A stretch of 6,273 nt of DNA from an uncultured Porphyromonadaceae bacterium (GCA_947178565.1 CAMWYV010000076.1:1-6273), one strand, 5' to 3'; positions 1 through 6,212 are shown, numbered from the stretch's first letter. The notes: generated by a model not told the origin, from the letters alone. A program made the numbers and translations.

Positions 1-139
1 GGGTATTCACGCTCATAGATATAGCGAGTTCACGCACACTGGGTACCCTCTCCCCTGCTTTCCAGGCATTTGACAGAATACAGTTAAAGCAATAGTCCAC
101 AATCTGACGGTATATAGGTCTGTCTGATCTGAAATCCAT
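1..139 (-). CDS. GntR-family (YtrA-like) transcriptional regulator, N-terminal part
   Basis: Only the first 46 codons are inside the window; the gene runs off the left edge. The visible protein begins MDFRSDRPIYRQIVDY and continues with a GERVPSVRELA stretch (about residues 29-39), the hallmark of the GntR winged-helix DNA-binding domain. The short N-terminus with a PIY-QIVD start is typical of the small YtrA subfamily, which usually regulates a neighbouring ABC transporter operon. The ATG lies 3 bp after the permease stop, so it is the last visible gene of the operon. In many Bacteroidota the regulator comes first in such operons; here it comes after the permease. Its likely target is the inverted repeat at the operon promoter (2654-2675), which is inference. 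The family call is secure; the ligand is unknown. Confidence 0.87.
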   Translation of the reverse strand, partial: MDFRSDRPIYRQIVDYCFNCILSNAWKAGERVPSVRELAISMSVNT

Positions 140-142
140 AAA

Positions 143-907
143 TTATACTTGACGTGACCGGAATTTTCTGAAAATAATACACACGATGACGAGAAGTATC
201 ACACAACCTGCTATACCGAGAATAATCAGAGAAGGCTGCATAGAGGATGCAAGACTGTCAATAATTGCCTCCGGATCATTATTATTGAGTGTGTTGATAT
301 CCTCTTTTACCATCTTGATAGCAGACATGAATCCGACAATACCTCCTAAAATGGATATTCCGATTAAAGACACGATAGACCATACAACTGACATGAGAAT
401 CCTCCTGCTTGAATATATGACTAACGCAAGAAGACACACAGCTGTAGGAATGAGCGACTGCACTATATTCCATAGCCAACCTGAACTCAGAGCTTTACTT
501 AACTGATGAACTTCAATCCAAGAGTTTCCTTCTGCCACCGACGGTATCCGAGTTGCAATCCAGTAGATAATCTGACTCGGAATATTCAACAGTAACGGCA
601 GTACAACAAGCGAATATACTACCGTAAATGTGGCTTTCTCACACCAGGTAGCAGGTACAAGAGTCTCTATATATCTGTCGGTATGCATTCCGAAAACTAG
701 TGAACCAAAATATTGCAGTATCGCAGGGATGAAACTGAGCAACGCAGTAAATGCGATGCCGTAGGTTGTATATCCGAGAATTATAGATAGAACGGAGATG
801 AAAATTGAGATAAGCGGATAGAATAACAGCTGCCTTTGAATCCATGGAGAGAACAATCTGCCATATTTAATCGCTCGATTTACTGAAAATTTATTTGAAT
901 AGTCCAT
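143..907 (-). CDS. ABC transporter permease (multi-pass membrane protein)
   Basis: A 254-residue hydrophobic protein with about six predicted membrane segments, near residues 27-45, 49-72, 93-117, 145-166, 172-196 and 226-247. A polar loop lies at about 197-225 and a basic tail (RKFRSR) at the C-terminus. The stretch ETLVPATWCEK (81-91) resembles the LPAS-x-x-EK motif seen between helices 2 and 3 in small Bacteroidota and Firmicutes ABC permeases. It is fused to no ATPase domain. The start ATG overlaps the stop of the upstream ATPase gene by one base (TAATG), so the two are translationally coupled and surely form one transporter in the cytoplasmic membrane. No substrate can be read from the sequence; YtrA-linked transporters are often involved in envelope stress or antibiotic response, which is only family context. 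Confidence 0.83.
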   Translation of the reverse strand: MDYSNKFSVNRAIKYGRLFSPWIQRQLLFYPLISIFISVLSIILGYTTYGIAFTALLSFIPAILQYFGSLVFGMHTDRYIETLVPATWCEKATFTVVYSLVVLPLLLNIPSQIIYWIATRIPSVAEGNSWIEVHQLSKALSSGWLWNIVQSLIPTAVCLLALVIYSSRRILMSVVWSIVSLIGISILGGIVGFMSAIKMVKEDINTLNNNDPEAIIDSLASSMQPSLIILGIAGCVILLVIVCIIFRKFRSRQV

Positions 908-1743
908 TACTCTTCGGATTTTAAAAGATTCAACACTTTATCAGCATCTTTGCTCTGAAGGGCAAGATACAGTAGCACAAAGTCGATCTCTGACTCAGTT
1001 GACTCATCGGCAGGTACTATACATCTGAATGCTCCGAGATTCTGAATACTGAAAACAGATTCTACCGGGGGAACAGGGGCTGTGATGAAACTGAGCTCCG
1101 ACTGTACTTTACCAACCGATTCTGAGAGTATGAGCCTGCCTCGTTTCAGCATCATTACTCCGTCGAAGAGATATTCCAAGTCTGTGACCGTGTGGGTTGA
1201 TATAATGATTGTTCGGAAATTCACCGCACATTTCGCCACCATTCTGCGCAATATCTGCTTTGAACCTATATCCAGACCGTTTGCAGGTTCGTCCAGCAAT
1301 AGCACATCTGTAGAAAGAGCCAGAGAGTATGCGAGAAGAGATTTTCGCTTGTTGCCAAAAGAGAGCGAGCGGAATTTTTCATTGCCGGTCAATCCGAATT
1401 CCCTGAGATTCTCTTCAAACAGATCATTATCGAATCTGGAATAGAACGGAGAATGAACCGCTGCAAATTTTTTCACTGTAAGCTGTGGAAAATCAAGGTT
1501 GTCGGCTAGAAAAAACACCTTTGAGAGAGTTTCGGGGGTTCTGTCCGCAATTTTTAATCCGTCAATTTCACAGCAACCGGTATTGGGAAACAGAAGTCCG
1601 GAAATTATATGCAGCAAAGTGGTCTTACCCGCTCCGTTTTCACCAAGAAGAAGATGGATACCGTCCGGAATGGAGGCTGTAATTCCAGTCAAAGCCTCCA
1701 GACCTGCCCGGTAGCGGTATGATATGTCTTTCAGTTCTATCAT
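907..1743 (-). CDS. ABC transporter ATP-binding protein
   Basis: A 278-residue nucleotide-binding subunit that would energise the permease encoded next. Motifs in order: Walker A GENGAGKTT (34-42), a degenerate signature LSFGNKRK (127-134) in place of LSGGQ, Walker B with D-loop DVLLLDEPANGLD (146-158), and the switch histidine in ISTHTVTDLE (H184). The usual Q-loop glutamine is not obvious; the region reads FFLADNLDFPQLT (77-89), as in other YtrB/CcmA-type ATPases. The last 60 residues are a less conserved C-terminal extension. Its ATG lies 8 bp after the TraB/GumN stop, and its stop overlaps the permease start. The family is clear; the cargo is not. The divergent signature is common in this subfamily and does not by itself suggest loss of activity. 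Confidence 0.9.
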   Translation of the reverse strand: MIELKDISYRYRAGLEALTGITASIPDGIHLLLGENGAGKTTLLHIISGLLFPNTGCCEIDGLKIADRTPETLSKVFFLADNLDFPQLTVKKFAAVHSPFYSRFDNDLFEENLREFGLTGNEKFRSLSFGNKRKSLLAYSLALSTDVLLLDEPANGLDIGSKQILRRMVAKCAVNFRTIIISTHTVTDLEYLFDGVMMLKRGRLILSESVGKVQSELSFITAPVPPVESVFSIQNLGAFRCIVPADESTESEIDFVLLYLALQSKDADKVLNLLKSEE

Positions 1744-1751
1744 CTCTACTA

Positions 1752-2630
1752 TTATTTAACGGGTTCAATCTTAAATCCCTGTACTTCAAGCAGTTTTAGA
1801 AGACCTTTTTCTCCAGGAAGATGACCTGCACCAACAGCAACAAGCACGGTCTTGACGGGTAACACTGTTTTCAGTATCTCAGCCCAGGCTGCGTTGCGGT
1901 TGTCAATCATTTTCTCTTTTGCATCGGCATCCATTCCAATTTCACTGTCCTCAGTAATCTCAACCAATTTTTCCAAATCACCTTTTGAATATGCAGCGAT
2001 GAGTTCATGAGCCATCTGCTGAACCTTGCCATCGTTTCTCACTGATGACATGAGTGATTTAGCCTGCTGGCTCAAGGCATCTCCATATAGAAGATTAAGC
2101 TGAAATTCGATTGTTTCAAATCCTTTAATCTCTTTGCCGGTTGAGGCGGCGACAGTCTGCACCTTGGTATCGAGCTGATCGGCAGGATTAAATCCGGGAA
2201 TCGCCGCGAGATTCTGGAGAGCAGCCAGCTGTGTAGCCAGAGCCGCAGGTTTTAATATAGCGAGCTGATCCATGGTTGCCATACCATTGAAATATTTGTT
2301 AACAAGCACGGCTACTGAATCATATTGTTCTTTAGTGAGAACCACATTAAGAGTGCTGTCCGCAGGAGCCATCATCATAGCCGCGAGTTTCTGCTGAATA
2401 GAAGGATCGCTCATTGATGCCATATCAAGTTCACCGTAAACAGCATCCACATTATTGATAGCATCTTTCAATCCGGATATACTGTCTATCATTCCGGATG
2501 GAGCAAAATGATGCGTACCGAGAACATACGAGGGTTTGTCTGAATCATTAACGGATACTTTCCAAAGCAGCTGCGCTTGTGCAATAGAGGCAGAAGCGAC
2601 CAGAACCAGAGTAAAAATAAGTTTTCTCAT
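1752..2630 (-). CDS. TraB/GumN family secreted protein
   Basis: A 292-residue protein of the TraB/GumN (Tiki-related) family. The start chosen is the ATG at 2630: it gives a clean signal peptide (MRKLIFTLVLVASASIAQA, cleavage predicted after A19), whereas the upstream in-frame ATG at 2675 would add 15 residues before it and lies at or upstream of the expected transcription start. Family landmarks are the two GxxH motifs, GTHH (38-41) and GAGH (267-270), the conserved Glu in YGELDM (E67), a KEIKGFETIEFQ stretch (166-177) and an RN-x-x-W segment (245-249). Tiki relatives are metal-dependent proteases, but bacterial members are poorly characterised, so the reaction is not assigned. The protein is probably periplasmic. 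It is first in an operon with an ABC transporter and a GntR regulator, 8 bp before the ATPase gene. Confidence 0.85.
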   Translation of the reverse strand: MRKLIFTLVLVASASIAQAQLLWKVSVNDSDKPSYVLGTHHFAPSGMIDSISGLKDAINNVDAVYGELDMASMSDPSIQQKLAAMMMAPADSTLNVVLTKEQYDSVAVLVNKYFNGMATMDQLAILKPAALATQLAALQNLAAIPGFNPADQLDTKVQTVAASTGKEIKGFETIEFQLNLLYGDALSQQAKSLMSSVRNDGKVQQMAHELIAAYSKGDLEKLVEITEDSEIGMDADAKEKMIDNRNAAWAEILKTVLPVKTVLVAVGAGHLPGEKGLLKLLEVQGFKIEPVK

Positions 2631-2653
2631 TACAGTAGTTATTAATTGTTTTA

Positions 2654-2675
2654 GTGTTGTACATTTATACAACAC
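2654..2675. repeat. Inverted repeat over operon start, candidate GntR operator
   Basis: The arms GTGTTGTA and TACAACAC are perfect 8-bp complements separated by 6 bp. The repeat starts 2 bp downstream of the -7 box of the TraB/GumN operon promoter, so it covers the expected transcription start and first leader bases. GntR-family operators generally have the form GT-Nx-AC, and a YtrA-like GntR protein is encoded at the end of this operon. Binding here would repress the operon; this is inference. It could instead form a 5' mRNA hairpin. Confidence 0.5.
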
Positions 2676-2677
2676 CG

Positions 2678-2707
2678 CAAAGGTACTACTATTTTTTAAT
2701 TTTCCAA
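2678..2707 (-). promoter_or_regulatory. Bacteroidota-type promoter of TraB/GumN-ABC-GntR operon
   Basis: On the minus strand a -33 TTG (2705-2707) is followed by exactly 19 bp and then TACCTTTG (2678-2685), a perfect match to the Bacteroidota -7 consensus TAnnTTTG. Transcription should start around 2671-2674, giving a leader of roughly 40 bases to the ATG at 2630. This position argues against use of the in-frame ATG at 2675. Confidence 0.72.
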
Positions 2708-2795
2708 CGATATTTTGAAAATTATCATGATCATTAAGTCCAATCTCCTTATAGTACTTATTTAGATGGACTAAACGTGATTCGGTAATTATAAT

Positions 2796-2833
2796 AAATC
2801 AGGGTATGTCAACTTAATGACATACCCTGATTT
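2796..2833 (-). terminator. Intrinsic terminator after rplT
   Basis: A perfect 15-bp inverted repeat (arms 2796-2810 and 2819-2833) with an 8-base loop starts 28 bp past the rplT stop. On the minus strand the arm ends in GATTT and is followed by an AT-rich ATTATAATTA tail, a moderate U-tract. It should end the thrS-infC-rpmI-rplT transcript and insulate the next operon. The remaining 2708-2795 stretch shows no gene or convincing RNA. Confidence 0.8.
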
Positions 2834-2860
2834 TAAGTCAGTTATCTGTTCAAGTGTTGA

Positions 2861-3211
2861 TCAGGCGTTTTTCACCTTGTCAACAATAGCCTTGAAAGCT
2901 GCGGGATTATTGAGCGCGAGGTCAGCGAGCACCTTACGGTTGATTTCAATACCTGCTTTGTGAATGAGCCCCATGAGCTTAGAATAGCTGAGGTCTTCAA
3001 GACGTGCAGCAGCATTGATACGCTGAATCCAGAGCGCGCGGAAATTGCGCTTTTTGTCCTTACGGTCGCGGTAAGCGTATGTAAGACCTTTTTCCCATGT
3101 GTTTTTAGCCACGGTCCACACATTTCTACGGCAGCCGAAATAACCACGGGTGAGTTTTAAGATTTTCTTTCTGCGAGCTCTTGAAGCTACATGATTTACT
3201 GATCTTGGCAT
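2861..3211 (-). CDS. rplT: 50S ribosomal protein L20
   Basis: A 116-residue protein of normal L20 length, beginning [19 protein letters not shown] and very basic at its N-terminus. It carries the characteristic [17 protein letters not shown] and [21 protein letters not shown] segments. L20 binds 23S rRNA early in 50S assembly; its long basic N-terminal tail enters the rRNA core and the globular C-terminal part is the known translational repressor domain in E. coli. It is the last gene of the operon, followed by a strong hairpin. The 119-bp spacer before it holds inverted repeats that may mediate control by L20 itself. The stop is TGA, the only non-TAA natural stop among the complete genes here. 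Confidence 0.97.
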   Translation of the reverse strand: MPRSVNHVASRARRKKILKLTRGYFGCRRNVWTVAKNTWEKGLTYAYRDRKDKKRNFRALWIQRINAAARLEDLSYSKLMGLIHKAGIEINRKVLADLALNNPAAFKAIVDKVKNA

Positions 3212-3330
3212 TTTCTGATGTTTTTTGGATGTCAGCGGCTAATTATTGCTCTTGTGTGCTAAACATCCGGTTAGTAACTGTTTTTTTATAAAATCACGAG
3301 TTTTACAACTGGATTGCGGAAAACCGCTGC
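3212..3330 (-). promoter_or_regulatory. rplT leader with inverted repeats, possible autoregulatory RNA
   Basis: This 119-bp spacer between rpmI and rplT has no ORF and no TAnnTTTG promoter. On the minus strand GGATGT (3263-3268) can pair with ACATCC (3227-3232); with a wobble pair and one bulge the stem extends through AGC/GCT, giving about 10 pairs around a loop of roughly 20 bases. The stem ends 15 bp before the rplT ATG. A small GCGG-TTTT-CCGC hairpin (3316-3327) follows the rpmI stop. L20 autoregulation through mRNA structures is known in E. coli and B. subtilis; its use here is inference. Confidence 0.35.
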
Positions 3331-3528
3331 TTACTTAAGTGCGAGAAGTGAAAGAACGCTATCTCTGTCGCTCTTAGCCACAGTGGTAAAGTGTGTGAGG
3401 TTGCGTTTCTGCTTCTTTGTCTTCTTTGTGAGAATGTGACTTTTGAAAGCATGTTTTCTCTTGATTTTTCCTGATCCGGTAAGGGCGAACCTCTTTTTGG
3501 CACCGGAATTAGTTTTAATCTTAGGCAT
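3331..3528 (-). CDS. rpmI: 50S ribosomal protein L35
   Basis: A 65-residue, highly basic protein of standard L35 length, beginning [20 protein letters not shown] and continuing with the lysine-rich [24 protein letters not shown] region that marks the family. L35 is a small structural protein of the large ribosomal subunit. It lies between infC and rplT in the conserved order. The 79-bp spacer upstream and the 119-bp spacer downstream are unusually long compared with the 8-bp thrS-infC gap, which fits separate translational control of the ribosomal protein genes. The stop is TAA. No abnormality is seen. Confidence 0.97.
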   Translation of the reverse strand: MPKIKTNSGAKKRFALTGSGKIKRKHAFKSHILTKKTKKQKRNLTHFTTVAKSDRDSVLSLLALK

Positions 3529-3562
3529 TTGGGTTGGTTTTTTAATTAAATCGTGTTTATAA

Positions 3563-3600
3563 GAGTGTCGCAGTAAAATCGACTCGCGACCGCCTGCGGT
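3563..3600 (-). promoter_or_regulatory. Structured rpmI leader with possible pseudoknot
   Basis: On the minus strand, between infC and rpmI, GTCGC (3586-3590) pairs with GCGAC (3567-3571) while GAGT (3582-3585) pairs with ACTC (3563-3566). The order a-b-a'-b' is that of an H-type pseudoknot. A competing hairpin ACCGC-AG-GCGGT (3589-3600) shares two bases with the first arm, so the elements could be alternatives. In E. coli L20 represses rpmI-rplT through a pseudoknot in the rpmI leader; similarity of position is suggestive but sequence homology is not shown. Confidence 0.38.
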
Positions 3601-3607
3601 TTATGCT

Positions 3608-4204
3608 TTATTTTTTCTTGGGTGAGAGCATTATGATCATTCTTTTACCCTCAAGGAGAGGCATCTGCTCAACCTTTCCATACTCTTCAAGGTCATTGGC
3701 GAATCTGAGAAGAAGCACCTCGCCCTGCTCTTTGAATAGGATTGATCTGCCTTTGAAAAACACATAAGCCTTAACTTTTGCGCCTTCCTGAGGGAATCGG
3801 ATCGCATGCTTGAGCTTGAAGTTGTAGTCATGGTCATCGGTCTGAGGTCCGAATCTTATTTCCTTGACAACTACTTTAGTTGCTTTAGCCTTCTGTTCCT
3901 TCTGACGCTTTTTCTGCTGATAGAGGAACTTCTGATAATCAAGAATCTTGCAGACTGGGGGCTCAGCGGTAGGAGAAATCTCAATAAGGTCAAGCCCGAG
4001 CTCGTCAGCAATCTTGAGAGCCTGCTGAATTGGATACACCCCTGTCTCCACATTATCTCCCACAAGACGCACCTCACGAGCTCTTATCCGCTCGTTGATA
4101 GCGTAGGGATCTTTAGCGGCAGCGTTTCGGTCGCCCCGTTTCTGCTGGGGGTTCGCGGCGTTATTGGGTTTTCTGGGACCCGGAACAAAAGGTTTTTTCT
4201 CCAT
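3608..4204 (-). CDS. infC: Translation initiation factor IF-3
   Basis: A 198-residue IF3, which binds the 30S subunit, blocks premature 50S joining and checks start codon and initiator tRNA. The N-terminal domain starts at [20 protein letters not shown] (34-53), followed by the [20 protein letters not shown] block (71-90), the basic linker helix [10 protein letters not shown] (98-107), and the C-terminal domain with [21 protein letters not shown] (114-134) and FFKGR (149-153). It ends in SPKKK. The first about 33 residues form a Pro/Asn/Lys-rich, probably disordered extension that makes it longer than the 180-residue E. coli protein. The start is a normal ATG rather than the AUU used in E. 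coli, 8 bp after the thrS stop, and there is no other in-frame Met before the conserved domain. A TACCTTTG box inside thrS could give it an extra promoter. Confidence 0.96.
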   Translation of the reverse strand: MEKKPFVPGPRKPNNAANPQQKRGDRNAAAKDPYAINERIRAREVRLVGDNVETGVYPIQQALKIADELGLDLIEISPTAEPPVCKILDYQKFLYQQKKRQKEQKAKATKVVVKEIRFGPQTDDHDYNFKLKHAIRFPQEGAKVKAYVFFKGRSILFKEQGEVLLLRFANDLEEYGKVEQMPLLEGKRMIIMLSPKKK

Positions 4205-4212
4205 TCAGAGGT

Positions 4213-5778
4213 TTATTGGTTAATCATTTCTTCGACTTCCTTAGTCAAATCAGCTGCAAAGGTAGCAATTTTCATCGTACCTTTATCACCTTCTCCCTGT
4301 TTTCTTACAGAAACTTCGCCATTTTCTGCTTCTTTTTCACCTACAATGAGCATATAAGGTATTCTTTTGAGCTCATTATCGCGAATTTTCTTGCCGATTT
4401 TCTCATTTCTGTCATCAACAGTGGCGCGGATATCTGAAGCTGCAAGTTGTTTAGCTACTTCAAACGCATAATCATTGAATTTTTCACTGATCGGGAGAAT
4501 AACGACCTGATCGGGAGCAAGCCATAGGGGGAATCTGCCGGCGGTGTGCTCAAGAAGCACGGCGACAAATCGCTCCATAGAGCCGAAAGGCGCACGGTGA
4601 ATCATCACGGGACGATGCTTTGCATTATCGGCTCCGGTATATTCAAGCTGGAAACGCTCGGGAAGGTTGTAGTCCACCTGAATTGTGCCGAGCTGCCATC
4701 TTCTGCCTATAGCGTCCTTGACCATGAAGTCGAGCTTGGGACCGTAAAACGCAGCTTCACCGAGTTCTGTGCGGGCATTAAGCCCTTTTTCTGCACATGC
4801 CTCGATAATTGCTGTCTCGGCAAGATGCCAGTTTTCATCCGAACCGATATATTTCTCTTTGTTGTTGGGATCACGCAGGGAAATCTGAGCCTCGAAATTT
4901 TCAAATTTGAGTGCCTTGAAGATATAGAAGATAATATCCATAACCTTCAGAAACTCTTCTTTGATCTGATCGGGAGCACAGAAAATGTGCGCATCATCCT
5001 GTGTGAAGCCCCTCACACGTGTGAGTCCATGGAGCTCACCGCTCTGCTCGTAACGGTAAACGGTGCCGAACTCTGCGAGACGTAGAGGAAGCTCCTTGTA
5101 GCTACGCGGGAAAGCGCGGAAAATCTCGCAGTGGTGAGGACAGTTCATCGGTTTAAGCAGGTATTCCTCGCCTTCTTCCGGGGTATGGATGGGCTGGAAA
5201 GAATCCTTGCCATATTTCGCATAGTGACCGGAGGTGACATAAAGCATCTTGTTGCCTATATGAGGCGTGATTACCTGCTGGTATCCATATTTTTTCTGAA
5301 TCTTACGGAGGAACTGTTCAAGTCTGTCGCGCAAGGCAGCTCCTTTGGGAAGCCAGAGGGGAAGACCGGCACCGACGTTCTGCGAGAACGCAAAGAGCTC
5401 CATCTCCTTTCCAAGCTTACGGTGGTCGCGCTTCTTGGCTTCTTCAAGCATCTGCAGGTATTCATCAAGCATTTTCTGCTTTGGAAATGTTATGCCATAT
5501 ACTCTCACAAGCTGCGGACGCTTCTCATCACCACGCCAGTATGCACCCGCGAGTGACATAATCTTAACCGCCTTAATCGGGGCTGTATTGGCAATGTGGG
5601 GACCACGGCAAAGATCGGTGAAGGCGCCCTGGGTATAGGTTGTAATCGAGCCGTCCTCAAGTTCGCTGATAAGCTCGCACTTATACTCCTCTCCCCTGTC
5701 ACCGAACATTTTCATAGCATCGGCTTTGCTTATATCCTTGCGCACGATATCATTTTTTGCTCGTGCAAGTTCAAGCAT
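4213..5778 (-). CDS. thrS: Threonyl-tRNA synthetase, C-terminal 521 residues (from internal ATG)
   Basis: This is the open part of thrS after the amber codon, from the first in-frame ATG. It holds the second half of the editing domain (CRGPH, residues 57-61), the linker helix region [18 protein letters not shown], the whole class II catalytic core (zinc-binding C213, H264, H394; motif 2 near 242-258; motif 3 near 395-404) and the anticodon-binding domain with [20 protein letters not shown]. It ends EEMINQ, 8 bp before infC. The ATG follows a purine run GAGAAGAAG, so reinitiation is conceivable. In E. coli, ThrRS lacking the N-terminal domains can still charge tRNA but cannot clear Ser-tRNAThr; the same may apply here, with editing lost because H73 and H77 are missing. 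Whether this fragment is made is unknown. Confidence 0.7.
   Translation of the reverse strand: MLELARAKNDIVRKDISKADAMKMFGDRGEEYKCELISELEDGSITTYTQGAFTDLCRGPHIANTAPIKAVKIMSLAGAYWRGDEKRPQLVRVYGITFPKQKMLDEYLQMLEEAKKRDHRKLGKEMELFAFSQNVGAGLPLWLPKGAALRDRLEQFLRKIQKKYGYQQVITPHIGNKMLYVTSGHYAKYGKDSFQPIHTPEEGEEYLLKPMNCPHHCEIFRAFPRSYKELPLRLAEFGTVYRYEQSGELHGLTRVRGFTQDDAHIFCAPDQIKEEFLKVMDIIFYIFKALKFENFEAQISLRDPNNKEKYIGSDENWHLAETAIIEACAEKGLNARTELGEAAFYGPKLDFMVKDAIGRRWQLGTIQVDYNLPERFQLEYTGADNAKHRPVMIHRAPFGSMERFVAVLLEHTAGRFPLWLAPDQVVILPISEKFNDYAFEVAKQLAASDIRATVDDRNEKIGKKIRDNELKRIPYMLIVGEKEAENGEVSVRKQGEGDKGTMKIATFAADLTKEVEEMINQ
4257..4264 (-). promoter_or_regulatory. Possible internal -7 promoter box upstream of infC
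   Basis: TACCTTTG, the same optimal -7 box as in the TraB/GumN promoter, lies inside the 3' end of thrS, 53-60 bp before the infC ATG. No TTG is seen 19-21 bp upstream. It encodes ordinary residues (Ala-Thr-Phe-Ala), so chance is possible. E. coli also has infC promoters inside thrS, which makes the location plausible. Confidence 0.28.
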
Positions 5779-5841
5779 CTTCTTCTCTATTTTTGGGAAA
5801 TCCGCCGAAGTGATAGTATGTTCCCCTGGGTCAATGTCGTA

Positions 5842-5844
5842 CTA
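5842..5844 (-). other. In-frame amber codon (TAG) within thrS
   Basis: Minus-strand codon 103 of thrS reads TAG between GGATTC (Gly-Phe) and TACGAC (Tyr-Asp). Family members have Tyr here (ENGFYYD), so a single change of TAC or TAT to TAG explains it. The frames on both sides are in the same phase. All five complete uninterrupted genes in the window end in TAA or TGA, so TAG is not used here as a normal stop. Confidence 0.9.
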
Positions 5845-6150
5845 GAATCCATTTTCAATAGCCGGACCTATACCGAACTTCACGCCCGGATACAACTCCT
5901 GAAGCGCTTCGGCAAGCAGGTGAGCCGAGCTATGCCAGAAGGCATGCTTGCCCTCGGCATCCTCCCACTTAAAAAACTTCACTGAGGCATCGCTATCAAT
6001 CGGGCGGGAAATATCCCACTCCTGACCGTTAACGCTTGCGGCAAGGATATCCTGAGCAAGACGCGGACTGATGCTCTCTGCAATCTGCAGGGGTGTTACC
6101 CCAGCCTCATACTGACGGACAGAGTTGTCCGGAAATGTTATATTAATCAT
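5842..6150 (-). CDS. thrS: Threonyl-tRNA synthetase, N-terminal 102-residue fragment
   Basis: It begins [20 protein letters not shown], the usual Bacteroidales ThrRS start, and contains the complete TGS domain (about 1-62) and the first part of the editing domain with HSSAH (H73, H77) and [17 protein letters not shown]. Translation ends at TAG directly after ENGF, where relatives continue YYD. By itself the fragment would have no aminoacylation and no complete editing site. The start is at 6150, and the stop of a short upstream reading frame overlaps it by one base. Read together with the downstream frame it restores a normal ThrRS; as a separate protein it has no known counterpart. Confidence 0.7.
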   Translation of the reverse strand: MINITFPDNSVRQYEAGVTPLQIAESISPRLAQDILAASVNGQEWDISRPIDSDASVKFFKWEDAEGKHAFWHSSAHLLAEALQELYPGVKFGIGPAIENGF

Positions 6151-6203
6151 TATAATGTATTTATAATCAACAAGATACAGCGCATCGCCATAACGCGCGC
6201 CAT
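6150..6203 (-). other. Possible 17-codon upstream reading frame before thrS
   Basis: On the minus strand a small frame [17 protein letters not shown] ends in TAA that overlaps the thrS ATG by one base (TAATG). It has three in-frame ATGs (6203, 6191, 6185), three Ile codons and one Thr codon near the end. It could couple translation to thrS or act as a leader peptide. A frame this short arises easily by chance, and the predicted transcription start is very near its first ATG. Confidence 0.2.
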
Positions 6204-6205
6204 AA
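6186..6205. repeat. 8-bp direct repeat in thrS leader
   Basis: TTATGGCG occurs twice on the minus strand (6198-6205 and 6186-6193), 12 bp apart, within a GC-rich patch (GCGCGCG) of an otherwise AT-rich leader. The significance is unknown; it may belong to a leader RNA structure or to the short upstream frame. Confidence 0.35.
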
Positions 6206-6212
6206 AGTCTCG

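Larger units (their letters stand above)
4213..6150 (-). pseudogene. thrS: Threonine--tRNA ligase gene interrupted by one in-frame TAG
   Basis: The full frame is 645 codons, close to the 642 of E. coli ThrRS, and is co-linear throughout apart from codon 103, which is TAG. Order: TGS domain (about 1-62), editing domain (about 63-225) with H73 and H77 of HSSAH and C181/H185 of CRGPH, catalytic core with the zinc ligands C337 (MNCPHH), H388 (DDAHIF) and H518 (MIHRA), class II motif 2 ([18 protein letters not shown]) and motif 3 (APFGSMERF), then the anticodon-binding domain. No frameshift or deletion is seen. ThrRS is normally essential, so this is either an error in the sequence, a recoded or suppressed stop, or a recent null allele covered by another copy. 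The pseudogene label describes the open frame, not proven loss of function. Confidence 0.75.

Noticed and set aside
907..1743. Loss of function of the ABC ATPase because its signature (LSFGNKRK) and Q-loop are non-canonical
   Set aside because: YtrB/CcmA-type ATPases commonly have such variants, and Walker A, Walker B, D-loop and switch His are intact.
2631..2675. Upstream ATG (2675) as start of the TraB/GumN gene
   Set aside because: It lies at or before the expected transcription start, would put 15 extra residues before the signal peptide, and is part of the inverted repeat; the ATG at 2630 is better.
2737..2772. AGTCCA / TGGACT inverted repeat
   Set aside because: Only 6-bp arms with a 24-base loop in AT-rich DNA; likely chance.
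2701..2860. Bacteroidales-1 / 6S-like RNA downstream of rplT
   Set aside because: This RNA is often found downstream of rplT, but here the spacer holds a terminator right after rplT and only about 90 bp before the next promoter, too short for it; no matching fold or promoter was seen.
3806..4357. 183-residue plus-strand frame opposite infC and the end of thrS
   Set aside because: It is fully antisense to two well-conserved genes, has no recognisable domain or promoter, and is explained by the codon pattern of the opposite strand.
4546..5085. 179-residue plus-strand frame opposite thrS
   Set aside because: It is antisense to the conserved ThrRS catalytic core and shows no family features of its own.
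5779..5844. Frameshift as explanation for the thrS interruption
   Set aside because: Both open parts are in the same frame and the 21 codons between TAG and the next ATG translate to normal ThrRS sequence (YDIDPGEH...), so only one codon is affected.
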